64,000 nucleotides of DNA from Pleurostoma richardsiae. Lineage: Eukaryota > Ascomycota > Sordariomycetes > Calosphaeriales > Pleurostomataceae. Below are positions 1 to 11,319 of this stretch, piece by piece; the stretch's first letter is position 1; each line of letters opens with the position of its first letter. The position numbers were made by a program, and so were the translations under genes. The stretch is from positions 38,848 to 102,847 of the forward strand of contig JANBVO010000069.1 of assembly GCA_030052745.1 (NCBI GenBank), read 5' to 3'. Below the pieces are notes generated by a model. The model saw only the letters and a program-made list of their open reading frames with translations, made no database searches and was not told where the DNA came from.

Positions 1-899
1 GACATGGTCTTCGTACCTCGCACTCGCGAGCAGCACGCCAGCCGGATCGACAAGCTGGCCCATGAACTCGGCGGGTTAACCGAGGAAACGCCCCTGTACA
101 CCCTTGTGATGCTGATCGGGCAGCAGCTCGTTGGCTGGCCCAATTACCTCCTAACCAACGTTACCGGCCACAACAACCACGAGAAGCAGCGCGAGGGCCG
201 CGGCAAGGGCAGGAGGAATGGTTTTTGCGGAGGCGTGAACCACTTCGATCCTAGGAGCCCGACCTTTGATAACAAGGAGGCAAAGCTGGTCGTGTATAGC
301 GATATCGGTCTTCTTCTGGCCATTTCCACGCTTCTCTTCCTCGGCCATACTTTCGGCTGGGTGAACATGGCGGTCTGGTACATCCTCCCGTATTTCTGGG
401 TCAATCACTGGCTTGGTGAGCCCCGTTCCCTTGCTGTGCGCGGTTATACTCTTTTTCACTGTTGTACTTCTGCTGACAGTAGATTGCGACGGCAGTGGCC
501 ATCACCTTCCTTCAGCATACCGATCCGACCTTACCACACTATACGGCCGACGAGTGGAACTTCGTCCGTGGCGCCGCGGCGACCATCGACCGCGACTTCG
601 GCTTCATCGGCCGGCACCTGTTCCACGGCATCATCGAGACGCACGTGCTGCACCACTACGTCAGCACCATTCCCTTCTACCACGCCGATGAGGCTAGCGA
701 GGCAGTCAAGTCCGTCATGGGCAAGCACTACCGCGCCGATGTCGCCGAGGGTCCCATCGGCTTCATGAAGGCCCTGTACAAGAGCGCCCGCATGTGCCAG
801 TGGGTCGAGCCCAGCGAAGGCGCTCTCGGCAACGGCAAAGGTGTCCTGTTCTTCCGCAACGACAACGGCCTAGGAGCCAAGCCCGCGAAGCTAACGTAG
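1..899 (+). CDS. Delta-12 fatty acid desaturase (oleate desaturase), C-terminal part
   Basis: Membrane-bound desaturase that would introduce the Delta-12 double bond into oleoyl chains in the ER. The gene enters from the left edge already in frame, so the N-terminus and the first two histidine boxes are outside the window. Two exons are seen, 1-415 and 496-899, with a GTGAGC...GGCAG intron at 416-495; splicing creates the family-typical NHWLVAITFLQHTDPTLPHY. The third histidine box is HVLHH in the second exon. Hydrophobic segments precede the intron (SDIGLLLAISTLLFLGHTF). The conserved GGVNHFDPRSP block is also present. The stop is TAG at 897-899. Family assignment is from recognition of these blocks; Delta-12 rather than Delta-15 specificity is inferred. 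Confidence 0.93.
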
Positions 900-2241
900 T
901 GTCGTCCTCAGAGCTAACGAGCAGTCATGATGCGACTCCCAGGACGAGAATATGCCGCACCGCATATATCATGGCTGAGGTCCGCCGATCACGAAGGCGC
1001 GTGTTCCTGATTTTCTTCAAGGTCACTTCCTTGCGATTGCAGCTTCTCGGGGATGGGCGATGTGCATAACATAGGCAAGGTGTGACGACATGGTCTCAAC
1101 CACGACCGATAGGTGGCAATAGAAATAGAAAATAAGTTCGGCACATCTCTCACAATTTCCTATGAGATGACGCTTGGCGTCTGACTGTCCATGCTCCAGT
1201 CTGCTGATTTGTCAACCTCAAGTGTTGATGTAGCATGTTACTTCAAGGCCCTGAGAGCTGGGGCACAGGAAGGCGTCAAGCAAGCAACGGAGTAGTTAGC
1301 TGAAGTGCAAGAGGATGGCCGGCAGCAAAGCTACGAGAAAGCAAGGCGTTCTTGGGACGCGGGTAACAGCAACAGAGCTGATGACAAACAGAGTGAAAAT
1401 AGTAGGCCAGCTCATGGCCTCTCGTGGACCTTCCTGGTCTGTTAGTGGCGAAATTCCCTTGTATCAGCTAGCGTTTCCCGTCTTGGTTTTTGTTCATTAG
1501 GAGGGTAGTGTTGTTCGTCAAATCACTCCTCGACCGGCACGTCTAGAGGACACCTGGGATGACGTCCTGCGCGAACGGGCTGCAGACCACGTAATTGCCC
1601 GTACTTCTATGAGCCATCTTCTGGTGTCGGCTACGAGAAGAGAATCAGGCAAGTGTCTGAGGCCTTACGGGGGTTGCCACTTGAGCTACCAATCGGGATT
1701 TCGCTCAGCTAAACGGGGACTCTGCACCTTGTCAATGTCATCGATATATAACCAGATTCTAGATGCGGCTGTGCCGAACCGCAATCAAGCCTGAAGCAGC
1801 AGTCCACAACGAGACGGTCTTGACGGGACGGGTAGAGAGCACGAGATGGGTAGGAGGCACAAGACAGGTGAGACGATTAGAGTCAAAACACAGCCCCAAA
1901 GGATAGGGGTCAGCCGCCCTGTCTGGCAAGCTTTGACTGTCATTCTGGTAAGATACATGAGCCATGCCGACGCCATCATGGAGAGTTTGTGGGCGTTTCC
2001 TCCTCAAACGTGGCAGAAAGACCAATGTCAGGAATATTGCTCTTTCGATGGGCGATAGGACATCTCCGACCCAGGGGACCAGGAGAGCTGCCTGGGAGGC
2101 TGTGCGAAGATTGAACTGTCTGCATCTTGCTGTGTGGGAAGTTCAGCCGGTGGCTGACCTGTGAATGAGATTTCAGGGCGAATTTCATCGCTGCTTCTCG
2201 TTAGCACGGACTTATGTAAAGGACTCTGCCGGGTTGAGTTA
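900..2241. other. Intergenic, no gene seen
   Basis: About 1.3 kb between the desaturase stop and the 3' end of the cupredoxin gene. Only short open frames without recognisable domains or convincing splice structure were found on either strand. It probably holds the two convergent 3' UTRs. Confidence 0.6.
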
Positions 2242-3329
2242 CTAAATTGTCGCTATGCCCGTCGACCCTGTCGTAAGGTCAGGGCTTGCGTTGGACCACC
2301 TGTCAGGAAGAAGTGCGTGACTTCTCGGGCTTGTATCTACCACACTTCCTGGTTGCAGGATCCGTTTGTCTGCACTGCTGCTGTGAACCTGCGGGTCCTC
2401 TCTATCGACTCGGAATCCGGGCGGGTCTGTCTCGTGCTTCCTTCTCCCTCGGAGCCTCTTCACGAAGTAGATGATCGCAGCAGCCAGAACGAAAACGGCA
2501 CAGACCCCAACGACGATCCCGACGATCTGTCTCGTCTCCAGTGTCGATCGTGCGCCCTTACTAGAGCTTCCCTGAGTGTTCACAGCTGCTGTCGAGGTCG
2601 GCGCGGCGGTAATACCCGTTGCCGATATGGCTCCTCCCTCGGTTGGATATGGATCTCCCGGACTCAGCTGCAGCGTTGCATTGGCGAGGTATCTCTTCTG
2701 AGCATCAAGATCCCAAGTACCGTTCTAGAATCGTCTTCAGCCCTGGAAGCACTCCCGGCAAGGCCTTGTCTTACCGGGTTGATCACCCCAATCATGTGTT
2801 CGTCGACGCAGGCGTGGAGTGCGGAGCAGTAGTAGAAGAGCGGCCCCGAATCGGTTACGGTTATTCTGAACGTAGGAAGCTATTCCTGTCAGTGACAGCC
2901 GCGCACCTAGGGGACTCGCTCACATCGTTCTGGGTGGGGGTTACGGTCCTGAATCCGCTGAAGAATCCTGACCCCTGGGGGTCGACATATTCGTATGGGA
3001 TGCACGGGTATCCGAAATCGGCCCGGACGACAGAATGGTTCGAAGGAAAGAACTGCCACTCTGCCCAGTCAGCGAGATGCGCTGCCGGGATGGGTGACCT
3101 TACCGATCACGTCGCCAATCGCGGCGGAGGTGGATTCTGGGTCGAAGTTGAACCCCCCCTGAAGCCATCAGCTATTCGTCGCCGTAGCCCAAGGATTCTG
3201 TGCACATACAGCGCCAACATTGATTGTGTGGGTTACAGAGGCACGCGTCGTGGACGGAGAGCTGCTTTGGGCTGTGGCCTGAGCAACAGCGGCAGCCGCT
3301 GTTGCGGATCGCAGAGTAGTAGGCCGCAT
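2242..3329 (-). CDS. Membrane-anchored extracellular cupredoxin
   Basis: Predicted 299-residue surface protein with a plastocyanin-like (cupredoxin) fold. I read five exons: 3329-3210, 3158-3104, 3060-2924, 2879-2775 and 2724-2242, with GT...AG introns of 43-51 nt that restore one frame. Order of parts: short alanine-rich signal-like N-terminus, THTINVGAGGFNFDPESTSA strand, IGDVIEWQFFPSNHSVVRA, GYPCIPYEY, FRITVTDSGPLFYYCSALHA and DEHMIGVINPNGTW, then a Ser/Thr/Gly-rich linker. One transmembrane helix follows (IVGIVVGVCAVFVLAAAIIY), then a basic KRLRGRRK stop-transfer and a roughly 60-residue cytosolic tail. The His, Cys, His and Met residues of a possible type 1 copper site are present. Fungal relatives are known as extracellular serine-rich proteins; copper binding here is inferred. 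Exon boundaries rest on hand reading. Confidence 0.88.
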
Positions 3330-5275
3330 CGTCTCGGGCCTGCCTGACGCCGGACGGCTTGCACAGTGAGAGCCTCAGCGTTCGAGGAAATATAAGTACG
3401 GTTTGATGCTGACCAGAAATGCGGCACAAGTGGGAGGCCAGTCAGCCGAGCTTGGGTGTGACGGGCAGCAACCCATCTTCCATAAGACCCTTCTCGCCAT
3501 CCATCGATCGGGGGTTCTATATACGCGCTTCATATGGCGAGGACCTCGGCGCTCCCTCTTGGTGACGCGCTTCAGTTATCCATATAGCGTTTCTCGATAG
3601 GAGGAAAACCGATGGACGTGGCTAGAACGGCTCGCGTGCGTGGACTGTTTCGGTGTCGTGTGCGCTAACTGCGCTATCGCCTGGCGCTGACACCATGCGT
3701 GTTCGCTGGAATGTCTCTAAAACGCTAGTCTCATTGATGACCGTCAAGTATCCAGCCGCCCCGCCGGTCGCGAGCGCACGGTGTCAGCGCCAAGATAACG
3801 TGTCCTGGAGCGGAACCCGCGCGGTCACTGGTGCTGAAAAGCTGACATGTCAGCAGCTCAGTTACTGAGCCTCCGGTGACCTGGCGGGCTGTTGACTTGT
3901 CACTTGCTATTCTTTGGCTGGACGGCCACTTCAGCGTATGCGAACAAGTCATCACGAGATGCTGTACAGGTAGTTTGTCTTCCGCGGCCAGCATACAGTA
4001 CAGTAGCATTGGAGACACGCTGGTATCAATCCTACCCAAGAGCTCCTACTATAAAGAGTGTCGAACCCGGCCCGAAAGATGACACGCCACCTCAAGCACA
4101 CACGTCCCCACTTGGACATTGCCAGCCCAGAGCACATCTTTATCCTTCAGCATGGGAAGGACAGGTCATCTTAGCCGCTCTAGCCACGATTCTCGCGACA
4201 CTCCTCCGCTCCTACCTCCTTGCCCGGGGCCGCCGCCTACTCGGCCACTCCCGCCACTGCCCGAAAGAGACAACTCGCTGCTGTGCTAGGTGAAGGGGCT
4301 TATGCATACGAGGTTGTCTGCCAGCTTTCGACCCCGGTGTGATTGACAGAACGCTTTAGACTAATATTTCATCAGATTGTCCCTCTGGGAGGACACCAAA
4401 TCTATAGATATATGGTGTTCGTCTTCTACACGGGAAACTTCGGCGGCAGCAACCTCTACGACCCTGAGACAAGCATTCACTTGCATTTCGGGTCATAATC
4501 ACGAACGACGTTTGCTGTAGAGAGGGACGGCAGCGTGGCACATCGCAGAATGCATACGAAAGGCCCCATAACCGACTGTTTATCAGTGGTTGCTTGCCCG
4601 TAAGGTCCCTGTGCGAACTGCAGAGGCGAGGCTGGCGGGAGTGTAGGGTGTCCATAGGTCCTTTGCGCGTGGGGCTGTGGCAATGGCTCGGGAGGTGGAA
4701 GTCCGGAGACACGGATTGCCCACGGCTGATTCTATTTAGGTATTGAGAGTAGCCGTGCTACTTCAGCTGTGTCGTCTGTCCAGTTTCAGGCTGATGTGTC
4801 GGCTGCGTGTTGCTGCGACGGATGCGACGGTTACAGCCACGGCAGCCAGTCTATAGAACGAATTCGGTCTTTGACTTGAAACAATCGGTAGCAAAATGGC
4901 ATGTAGACTGCCAGTCGGAGGCATAAGGCGTTCCAGGACCGGTCCTCGCAGATGAACACTGCGAGAGATGGAAATATTTAAAGCTGAATGTCAGGCGCTC
5001 AACCCTTGCTGCAGATGTAATACAAAGGAAGAAAGGTATGGCTTTAGTTTCATTATGTCTCTTTGACTTGAATAGGTGGCGTCTCGAAGTGTGGCGTAGT
5101 TGTTCACGAAGGCGAAGTATTTTGGTGGGCCCAGGCATCGGTGTATAAAAGACAGGTCTCGGAGGCGGGACTTGAGGGGATAACTTGTAACCTTTTATTA
5201 AAGGGAATGATAGATGCAGCAGCGTCGTTGCTCTTTTCATCTTATTTTCCTCTCCCAACGTGCAAGACTAACAGT
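3330..5275. other. Intergenic, no gene recognised
   Basis: Nearly 2 kb between the divergent cupredoxin and small secreted protein genes. The minus strand around 4480-4720 has a proline/glutamine-rich frame (PPASPLQFAQGPYGQ), but no start, splice structure or homology that I can support. A long-spaced inverted repeat lies at 3682-3792. Confidence 0.5.
3682..3792. repeat. Inverted repeat, 18-bp arms
   Basis: The 18-mer at 3682-3699 (TGGCGCTGACACCATGCG) is matched at 17 of 18 positions by the reverse complement of 3775-3792, with about 75 bp between the arms. Similarity beyond the arms is weak. It could be a degenerate miniature element or a transcribed hairpin; no target-site duplication was identified. 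Confidence 0.55.
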
Positions 5276-5786
5276 ATGTACCAGCTTCTCTGCTTTCTCT
5301 TCCCGCTTGCCTTGCTGGCAGTAGCTGTAATGCCAACTACCAGTCACGACCAAGATACAGATCCTCAACTTGAAGGCCGTACGGTTAGCTTCCACCAGGT
5401 ATACCAGTATTCTCTCTGTTCCTTTCACTACAACTAACTAACATCTGTCTCAGAATTCCCAAGAACGCTCTACCGACGGAATAAAGAGAAGGGGAAAGGA
5501 GATTGAAGAAGAGCTAGAATATATAGATCAACAAATATCGGAACTGGAAGAGGAGGAGATCCGACAAGAGTACGATGCGCAGGATGTCGAGAAGGAGTTA
5601 GGGAGGCTGAATAAGCTACAGGAGGATAGCCCGAAGCTAGGGGATCTGGATGATCTTGTGGAGAAAGCGGAGGAGAAGCTCGACGCGCTGGAAACCATTT
5701 TAGGGAAGATAGCGCGAAAGCTTGTGAAACTGGAAGAGAGGCGAAACGGGCTGGACGGGGAGTTTGAAAGGCTGAAGAATGCTTAA
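5276..5786 (+). CDS. Small secreted coiled-coil protein
   Basis: Predicted 151-residue protein from exons 5276-5398 and 5454-5786. The 55-nt intron has a GTATAC donor, an ACTAAC branch and a CTCAG acceptor, and joins the frames in phase 0. The N-terminus is a clear signal peptide (MYQLLCFLFPLALLAVAVMP). The rest is highly charged, Glu/Lys/Leu-rich and predicted to be a long alpha-helical coiled coil (for example EIEEELEYIDQQISELEEEE, then VEKAEEKLDALETILGKIAR). The mature part has no cysteine and no recognised catalytic domain. Size, signal peptide and lack of known domains fit a small secreted or effector-like protein, but an intracellular-vesicle role cannot be excluded. Function unknown. 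Confidence 0.8.
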
Positions 5787-6479
5787 GGAAAGGGAGTCTG
5801 GCCTGGGAACAGGAGATGAGCCTGGAACCATTTCATCCGCCCGCTGTAAACGACGACGAGAACAAGCTATAGCATATCGTACTCTTCATCTTCACTCTCC
5901 TAAGGGAGCCACCAATATGAACAATAAGCAAATTTCCCTTGACCACTATCGCCATCTTTCTCCCGTCTGCCACAAACAGATTATAAGAAAAATGATCGCG
6001 ACGCGAGACGGTTCTCAGTCCACTGCCTTTCGCTCCAGTCCGAGAATGGACTTTAATTCGGAGTCTGTTATCCGGCGTTAGGGACTTTCAAGCCAACTTC
6101 GCCGCCACTCGGGTAACCGCGTCGAGAAATAATCATAGCTGATTGCGAATTTGATTGGGAAGAAAGCAGGGATGGAGAAGATGGTGCAGAAAACTGAATA
6201 GGTTGAGCGGCGACGGCCCGCGGAATAGTACAGCTGCGTATGAGTATTTGACTTCTCAACAGCCTTGTGCCATGACAAGCGGTTTCTCGACTAGTATTAT
6301 TCCGCAAACCTGTCAGGGCGCCCAAACGATGAACCATCCTGTATCTATAGATGTTTTAACTCTCTTCCTCGCCTTTCCCTTCCTTCACAAGGAACAATGG
6401 GGTCCCATCAGCTAGCCACAATAGCTCCCGATTGCAGATGCCGGACACCCTCATAGAGGGTTTTAGACTAACCACTTCA
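5787..6479. other. Intergenic between convergent genes
   Basis: About 690 bp holding the presumed 3' UTRs of the secreted coiled-coil gene and of the MAP kinase gene. No supported gene or repeat was seen. Confidence 0.6.
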
Positions 6480-8139
6480 TCAGCTACCTCGCCAACTCCG
6501 CCCATCAGCACCTCGGGCAAGTTCACCCTCCAGACCTTGAGGCACCTGTCCAAGAACTTCCTCCAAGGGAGGGTCTTCTGCCCTCCACCGTCCACCGTTC
6601 CTCGGGATAATCACTCGTCCTGCATCTGCCTGCTGACCAGTGCCGCAATGTTGAATGGAATCGGGATCAGAGCGCACGATCTGGCGAAAGCTGAAGACTT
6701 CCTCGAGGATCATCCTTCGCATCTCTCCAACATCATCAACCATCTCGAAGTCGAAGTTGAAGGTTGTAGGACAGGTAGGCGCGTCACGGGCATCGTGCCA
6801 AATCCCGAGGTAGGGATGCTCAAGCGCCTGCTCGACACTGGTACGCAAGGTGGGATCAAACGCCAGCATGTGAGCCAAGAGATCAAGGGCATCCGGATCG
6901 GCATCTGGGAAGAGCTGGGAAAAGGGCTTCTCAGCTATGAATGGCAGATTGCGAAGATACTCTTGAGCAAGCGGTGACTCTACTCGAGAGAGTGTCTCCT
7001 CATTTGGCATGCCGAGGATGTGCAAGATTTGGTTCAGCTGATCGACGTAGTCTCGGCCTCTGAAGAAGGGTCGGCCGCCAAGAAGCTCTGCAACAATGCA
7101 GCCAACAGACCAGACATCAACTATTTTCAAGAGCCACATGTCAGTGTGTCTCCCGAAAAGTCTAAGCCGGTTTATTGAGCGCCGCAAATAATGATGCTGC
7201 ACGCGTAACACGGCAACAATAATACAAGAATCACGATCACAGCAGGGAGACATACTGGCCTTAGTATAGCTCTGGAAGCTGAGAATGATCTCCGGCGCAC
7301 GATACCATCTCGTAGTGACATATTCGGTCATGTAGCCAGCATTCTCTTCCGGGTCGACCGAAACCCCACGCGCCAAGCCAAAGTCGCAGATTTTGAGCTC
7401 GCAATTGGAGTTGACTAGGAGATTTCCGGGCTTCAAGTCGCGATGCAGCACGTTGGCCGAGTGAATGTATTTTAACCCGCAAAGGATCTGATAGATGAAA
7501 AATTGGAAGTGGGCATTGGTCAAAGGTTGACCTGAACGAATAATTGCGGCGAGGTCGCACTCCATTATCTCTATAACGTAGGAGATAAGGAGAAGTTAGC
7601 TGCCCGGCGTTGTACACTCCTGGTACAGACGTAAGGATGGGGTAGGATGTACACACCCTCGTAGAGGTACGCCTCATTAAAATTGTTCGGCTGGGGAATG
7701 TCCATGTCATACAGGCAAGTAATCTGTTACTCCCAGGAAGAACAGTCAGCATACCACTCTTGTTCGGTGTAGAGGCGCCCGCTTCAACGATTCAGACTTT
7801 AGCGAGCACCGGCAGAGTCGAGGGTACTAACGTTGCGATGACCTCGAAAGTGTTGCAACAGCTTAATCTCGCGCAGGGCGCGCTTAGTCAGGATCTTCTT
7901 GCTGAAGACATTCGTGATCTTCTTGATTGCAACGCCTTCGTTGGTCTGGGTATCGACGGCGGCACTGCGGTCGCCGCGCCAGTCAGTGCGATCCGCGGAC
8001 GTTGCTCAGACGGGGAAATTACATACCACACAATACCGTAAGCGCCCCGGCCCAGTTCCTTGGTTAATGTGTATTCCGGACCAACTATGAAATCTTGTCC
8101 AAACGCCTTGAAAACATTGCGGCCCTGTGTGTCCGCCAT
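6480..8139 (-). CDS. Slt2/Mps1-type MAP kinase (cell wall integrity)
   Basis: Serine/threonine MAP kinase, predicted 422 residues, from five exons: 8139-8027, 7964-7832, 7723-7657, 7570-7256 and 7120-6480. All four introns have GT...AG ends and restore the conserved family reading. The N-terminus is [20 protein letters not shown], as in Slt2/Mps1 orthologues. Visible motifs: glycine-rich loop GRGAYGIV (30-37), AIKK with the ATP-binding lysine (about 52), HRDLKPGN (147-154), DFGLARG (167-173), TEY activation motif (186-188), then RWYRAPE. The C-terminus keeps the [10 protein letters not shown] common-docking-like segment. Known members act in the Pkc1-Bck1-Mkk1 cell-wall pathway. As I recall the family, orthologues have GQGAYG and TEYVATRW, so GRGAYG and TEYVTTRW here suggest a divergent copy or paralogue. 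Catalytic residues are intact. Confidence 0.93.
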
Positions 8140-9629
8140 AGTGCACAGTTAGAAGCACTTGGCTGGCGAGAGTCTAAAGAAGGGACGACGCAACATGCAG
8201 TGAAGACAAGAGACGCGATAACTGTGGATTATGTGCAGCTTCCAGGTAGCAAGGCGAAATTTAACGGAAATACTACTATACTAGCACGCATGGGAAGATG
8301 CTGTTGACGTGTTGAAGGCTCTTCAAACGCTAGTTGCTGACATCTAAGACGTCAGCTGTGCGTTGCGACTTCTCCGGTCGCACGCAGATGACTTCTCGTC
8401 AGCTGTCAGCACCTCTAAGGGGCATGAGGCTTCGCCAAGACTGTACTGTATTGGGATGCAGTGAATTCTTCAACCTGGAGATGGTTCTCAGGCCATCTAC
8501 TATAGCAGAGTACTTATACATGATGATTATGCCATAATTGGCGCAAGGTCCCAGCTGCAAGTGTTTTACGAAATGTTGCACACATTTTCAGCAATCAAAG
8601 TCATGTCACCCCTGATGAGCCCCTGAGCGTCACTTCAAGCGTCGTGGTCGTACGCCTCATCAAGAAGCTCCCAGCGCAAGCCTGTCATCACTATCACCAT
8701 CAGCGAATGGATAACGTCATATTCTATGTAGATGCTTCGTATTCCAGCGCGGTCCTTATGTTTCTGTGCCTTCAGTCCCGTAATATATTGTATCGTCCAA
8801 TCAGCCTTGCCAGTGGTATCTTAGAAGACGGTTGCCCGTGTTGTTAGTGATTTACGAGCATGTCGATGAGGATGACTCTACGACTGCGGGGTGTCGGAGG
8901 GTCCGCTCTAACGCTCACTCCGGCATCCTCCTCCGGACAGTAGTGGAGTTGGCGAAGCCACATATCGGCTACAATCAATAGTACATGGAGATCGTGGGCT
9001 TCGATACGCGAGGCCGAGTCGGCCGGCAGCCACTACTCTTGCGATAGATCAATGATTTGCGCTTTGAAAGAGGAGCACGTAGAGAATTGATGGTAAGGCC
9101 TCTTAAGAACCAGGAGCTTTCACGTCGTAGCCGCTGAGCCAGATGTGATCGGAGAGGAACGTTCGGCGCTCACTTACGACAGACTGGGGTGGAGAAGGCG
9201 GTAGGCCTGACGGGAAAGACCTGACGCAGGGTGCGATAGTCGCTGGTAATCTCGGCGTAGGCATTGGCATACAGGCGAACGCGCTGCTTGGTTGCGGGCA
9301 TCTGATCGAGCATCGGTTAATTAGAGTACAAACCGCGCGTAGCTCCTCCGCTTCGGTTCCCCATCCACGACAGCCGGCCGCCGACTGCGGGCGCCGACTG
9401 CGAACACCAGGGTGGTCTCCTGGCGGGAGGCAAACGCTGGTCTAGAGCAGACAGATGCCAAAATTGGAGATCTATTCTCAGCCGCTGGCGGTATCTCAAA
9501 TAATCTAATCTCGCGACCTCGCCGAATCAATTGTGCGTTCCAATTCGAGTATCACCCTCAGCACCAATCCCTTCTCTGCCATGCTTGCTCCAGTGATTGA
9601 CTCACAAACGTCAGATGAACATGCGAAGA
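8140..9629. other. Intergenic with one doubtful short frame
   Basis: About 1.5 kb between the MAP kinase start and the 3' end of the Est1-like gene. No recognisable domain was found. A short minus-strand frame at 9313-9170 is listed separately. Confidence 0.5.
9170..9313 (-). CDS. Possible short exon or small gene, unrecognised
   Basis: An ATG-initiated frame of 47 residues (MLDQMPATKQRVRLYANAYA... to ...FSTPVCRK). It runs through a strong consensus splice donor (C|GTAAGTGAG) just before its stop, which suggests a first exon rather than a complete gene. I could not find a convincing downstream exon, and I do not recognise the sequence. It could be a gene remnant. Confidence 0.25.
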   Translation of the reverse strand: MLDQMPATKQRVRLYANAYAEITSDYRTLRQVFPVRPTAFSTPVCRK

Positions 9630-11319
9630 TCAAATAGCCAGAGCCTTATCTTTATACGCGACGAAAAGTTCAGTGACAGACGTCTTCTCGTATGCAGGAG
9701 ATACAACAAATTGATCCATCTCGCGGTTGTACGTGAACCACTTACCTTGGGCAGCAAGGCCGTTGCCCAGATCTATCAACCGTCGCTTCCTAACATTGGT
9801 ACGAGATGGCCTCTCCATCTCCAGCTTCCTTTCATCCTGGTCGGACTCGTCGAAATGATCCGCCGGGAACAGCTGTCGTGTCCATAGAAGGCCTCTGAGA
9901 GTCCAATCTTCCGGAAGAGGTTCTTCTCGACGAGGTTGGCCACCATTACTGTCATTGGGCAACTTTAGTGTGATCTCTCCGTCACGTCTGAGGCTGTTGA
10001 GTGTGGAGTTGAGTACGCATGTGAGAAGATGCCAGCTGAAGTTATCGCAGAGCACTGCAGCGGCTGGAATGCGTACCATACACACCATAAAAGCAAGTCG
10101 GACATGGACGTAGGGCAGGATATTAGGGTCTCCAAATCTGGCGAAGACAACTTCGTCTGTGCAACTCACGAGGGCTTGTGCTTCACTCAAGCATGTTGCT
10201 TTGAAGTGATGATCGTCTTTAGTCAGATTCTGATCGCCGGAAGGTAGGTTTACGGCCACTTCCATGAGATGCCTGAAGATGGGGTTTCCAAGTTCTCCAT
10301 ACTGGAGAATGGCATTGCAGTTAGAGACGGCAATTTCTGATCCCGGTCGTAACCAATGCCTTGCTTGACGCGATATACCTGTGTCGAGCTGTGATAAGAA
10401 AATGTCCCGTGTTGTGACGACGTTAACAAGGTGTCCCGAGGCTTTTGCTGCATCATTTTCTCGATATGCAGCGAGCAGGTAGCAGTGCATCTGCACAAAG
10501 TGATATCGGTAGTCGTGACGGCCATAGCCAAGTGTTTCTTCGAATAGGGCAATCATTGATTGATAGGCTCTGGGAAATGGCGTGGCGACGCAAGTACTTT
10601 TCGTGTAAAACGAGAGGGCACGAGTAACGTCAGAACGAAAAAGGCATCCAAGATGGTGATAAAGACGCCCAATTTCTGGTGCCACATCACTCTTCTTTGA
10701 GTACCAGTCGGCGGAGACATCTCTCCAAACGTCCTTGTCGCTCATGTCCTCTTGTTCAATTGCCATTCTGCGTGGCGTTAGTTATGTCATACGAAAAGTC
10801 GAATCCAACTGACCTGTAACGAGCTATGTCGCCCAGACATTCAATCCAGATCTCTTCGAAAGCAGGCACTGTCTCCAACAACAAAGTCATCATTGAGTAA
10901 GCTAGTTTGATGAACCACAACATTAGCTCGAGCGAGGCAGGCAACCGGTGCAAGAGAGCCTCCAGAAAGCGGTGGATACCATACCACCACATACGGCCCG
11001 GCAGGCAATCCTCGAACGCGAGTCGCCGGAGGGCTGGGCTGGTGGAAGGGTGCTGGTAGGCCAGGAAGAAGTCGAAGGAATCCTGTAGTAGTTTATAATG
11101 GGCGTCAATGTACCTTCGCCATGTCTCAACATCGAACAGTTCGAGCATGGGTGGAACCGAGCTCAGATAGTCGTCGATAGCAATGCACTTGGCCTGGCTA
11201 ACAGCTAAGCGGCAACGGATTTCTCTCATGTCGGCGGCGCGATCTTCTTCACTCATTTCTCTCCCCTTTAGTTCAGAAATGATATTGGAATTAGGCTCCA
11301 TGGCATTCCCTGACGCCAT
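9630..11319 (-). CDS. Est1-type DNA/RNA-binding domain protein
   Basis: Predicted 547-residue protein from exons 11319-10814 and 10767-9630. The 46-nt intron (GTCAGT donor, ATAACTAAC branch, CGCAG acceptor) joins GDIARYR to MAIEQEDMSD, a continuous block in fungal Est1-type proteins. Helical TPR-like segments include RMWWYGIHRFLEALLHRLPA and WIECLGDIARYR; the following YHHLGCLFRSDVTRALSFYT block matches the Est1 DNA/RNA-binding region. Known relatives (Est1, Smg5-7) act in telomere maintenance or nonsense-mediated decay, but this short fungal subfamily is uncharacterised. No C-terminal PIN domain is visible. The start could be the first ATG (11319) or MEPNSN 6 codons later. Function at telomeres is not established. 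Confidence 0.82.

Noticed and set aside
2161-3347. Long plus-strand open frames (2161-2832, 2619-3347)
   Set aside because: They are antisense to the five-exon cupredoxin gene, which has conserved motifs, splice sites and a transmembrane helix.
6432-6977. 181-codon plus-strand frame
   Set aside because: Antisense to the last exon of the MAP kinase; no domain.
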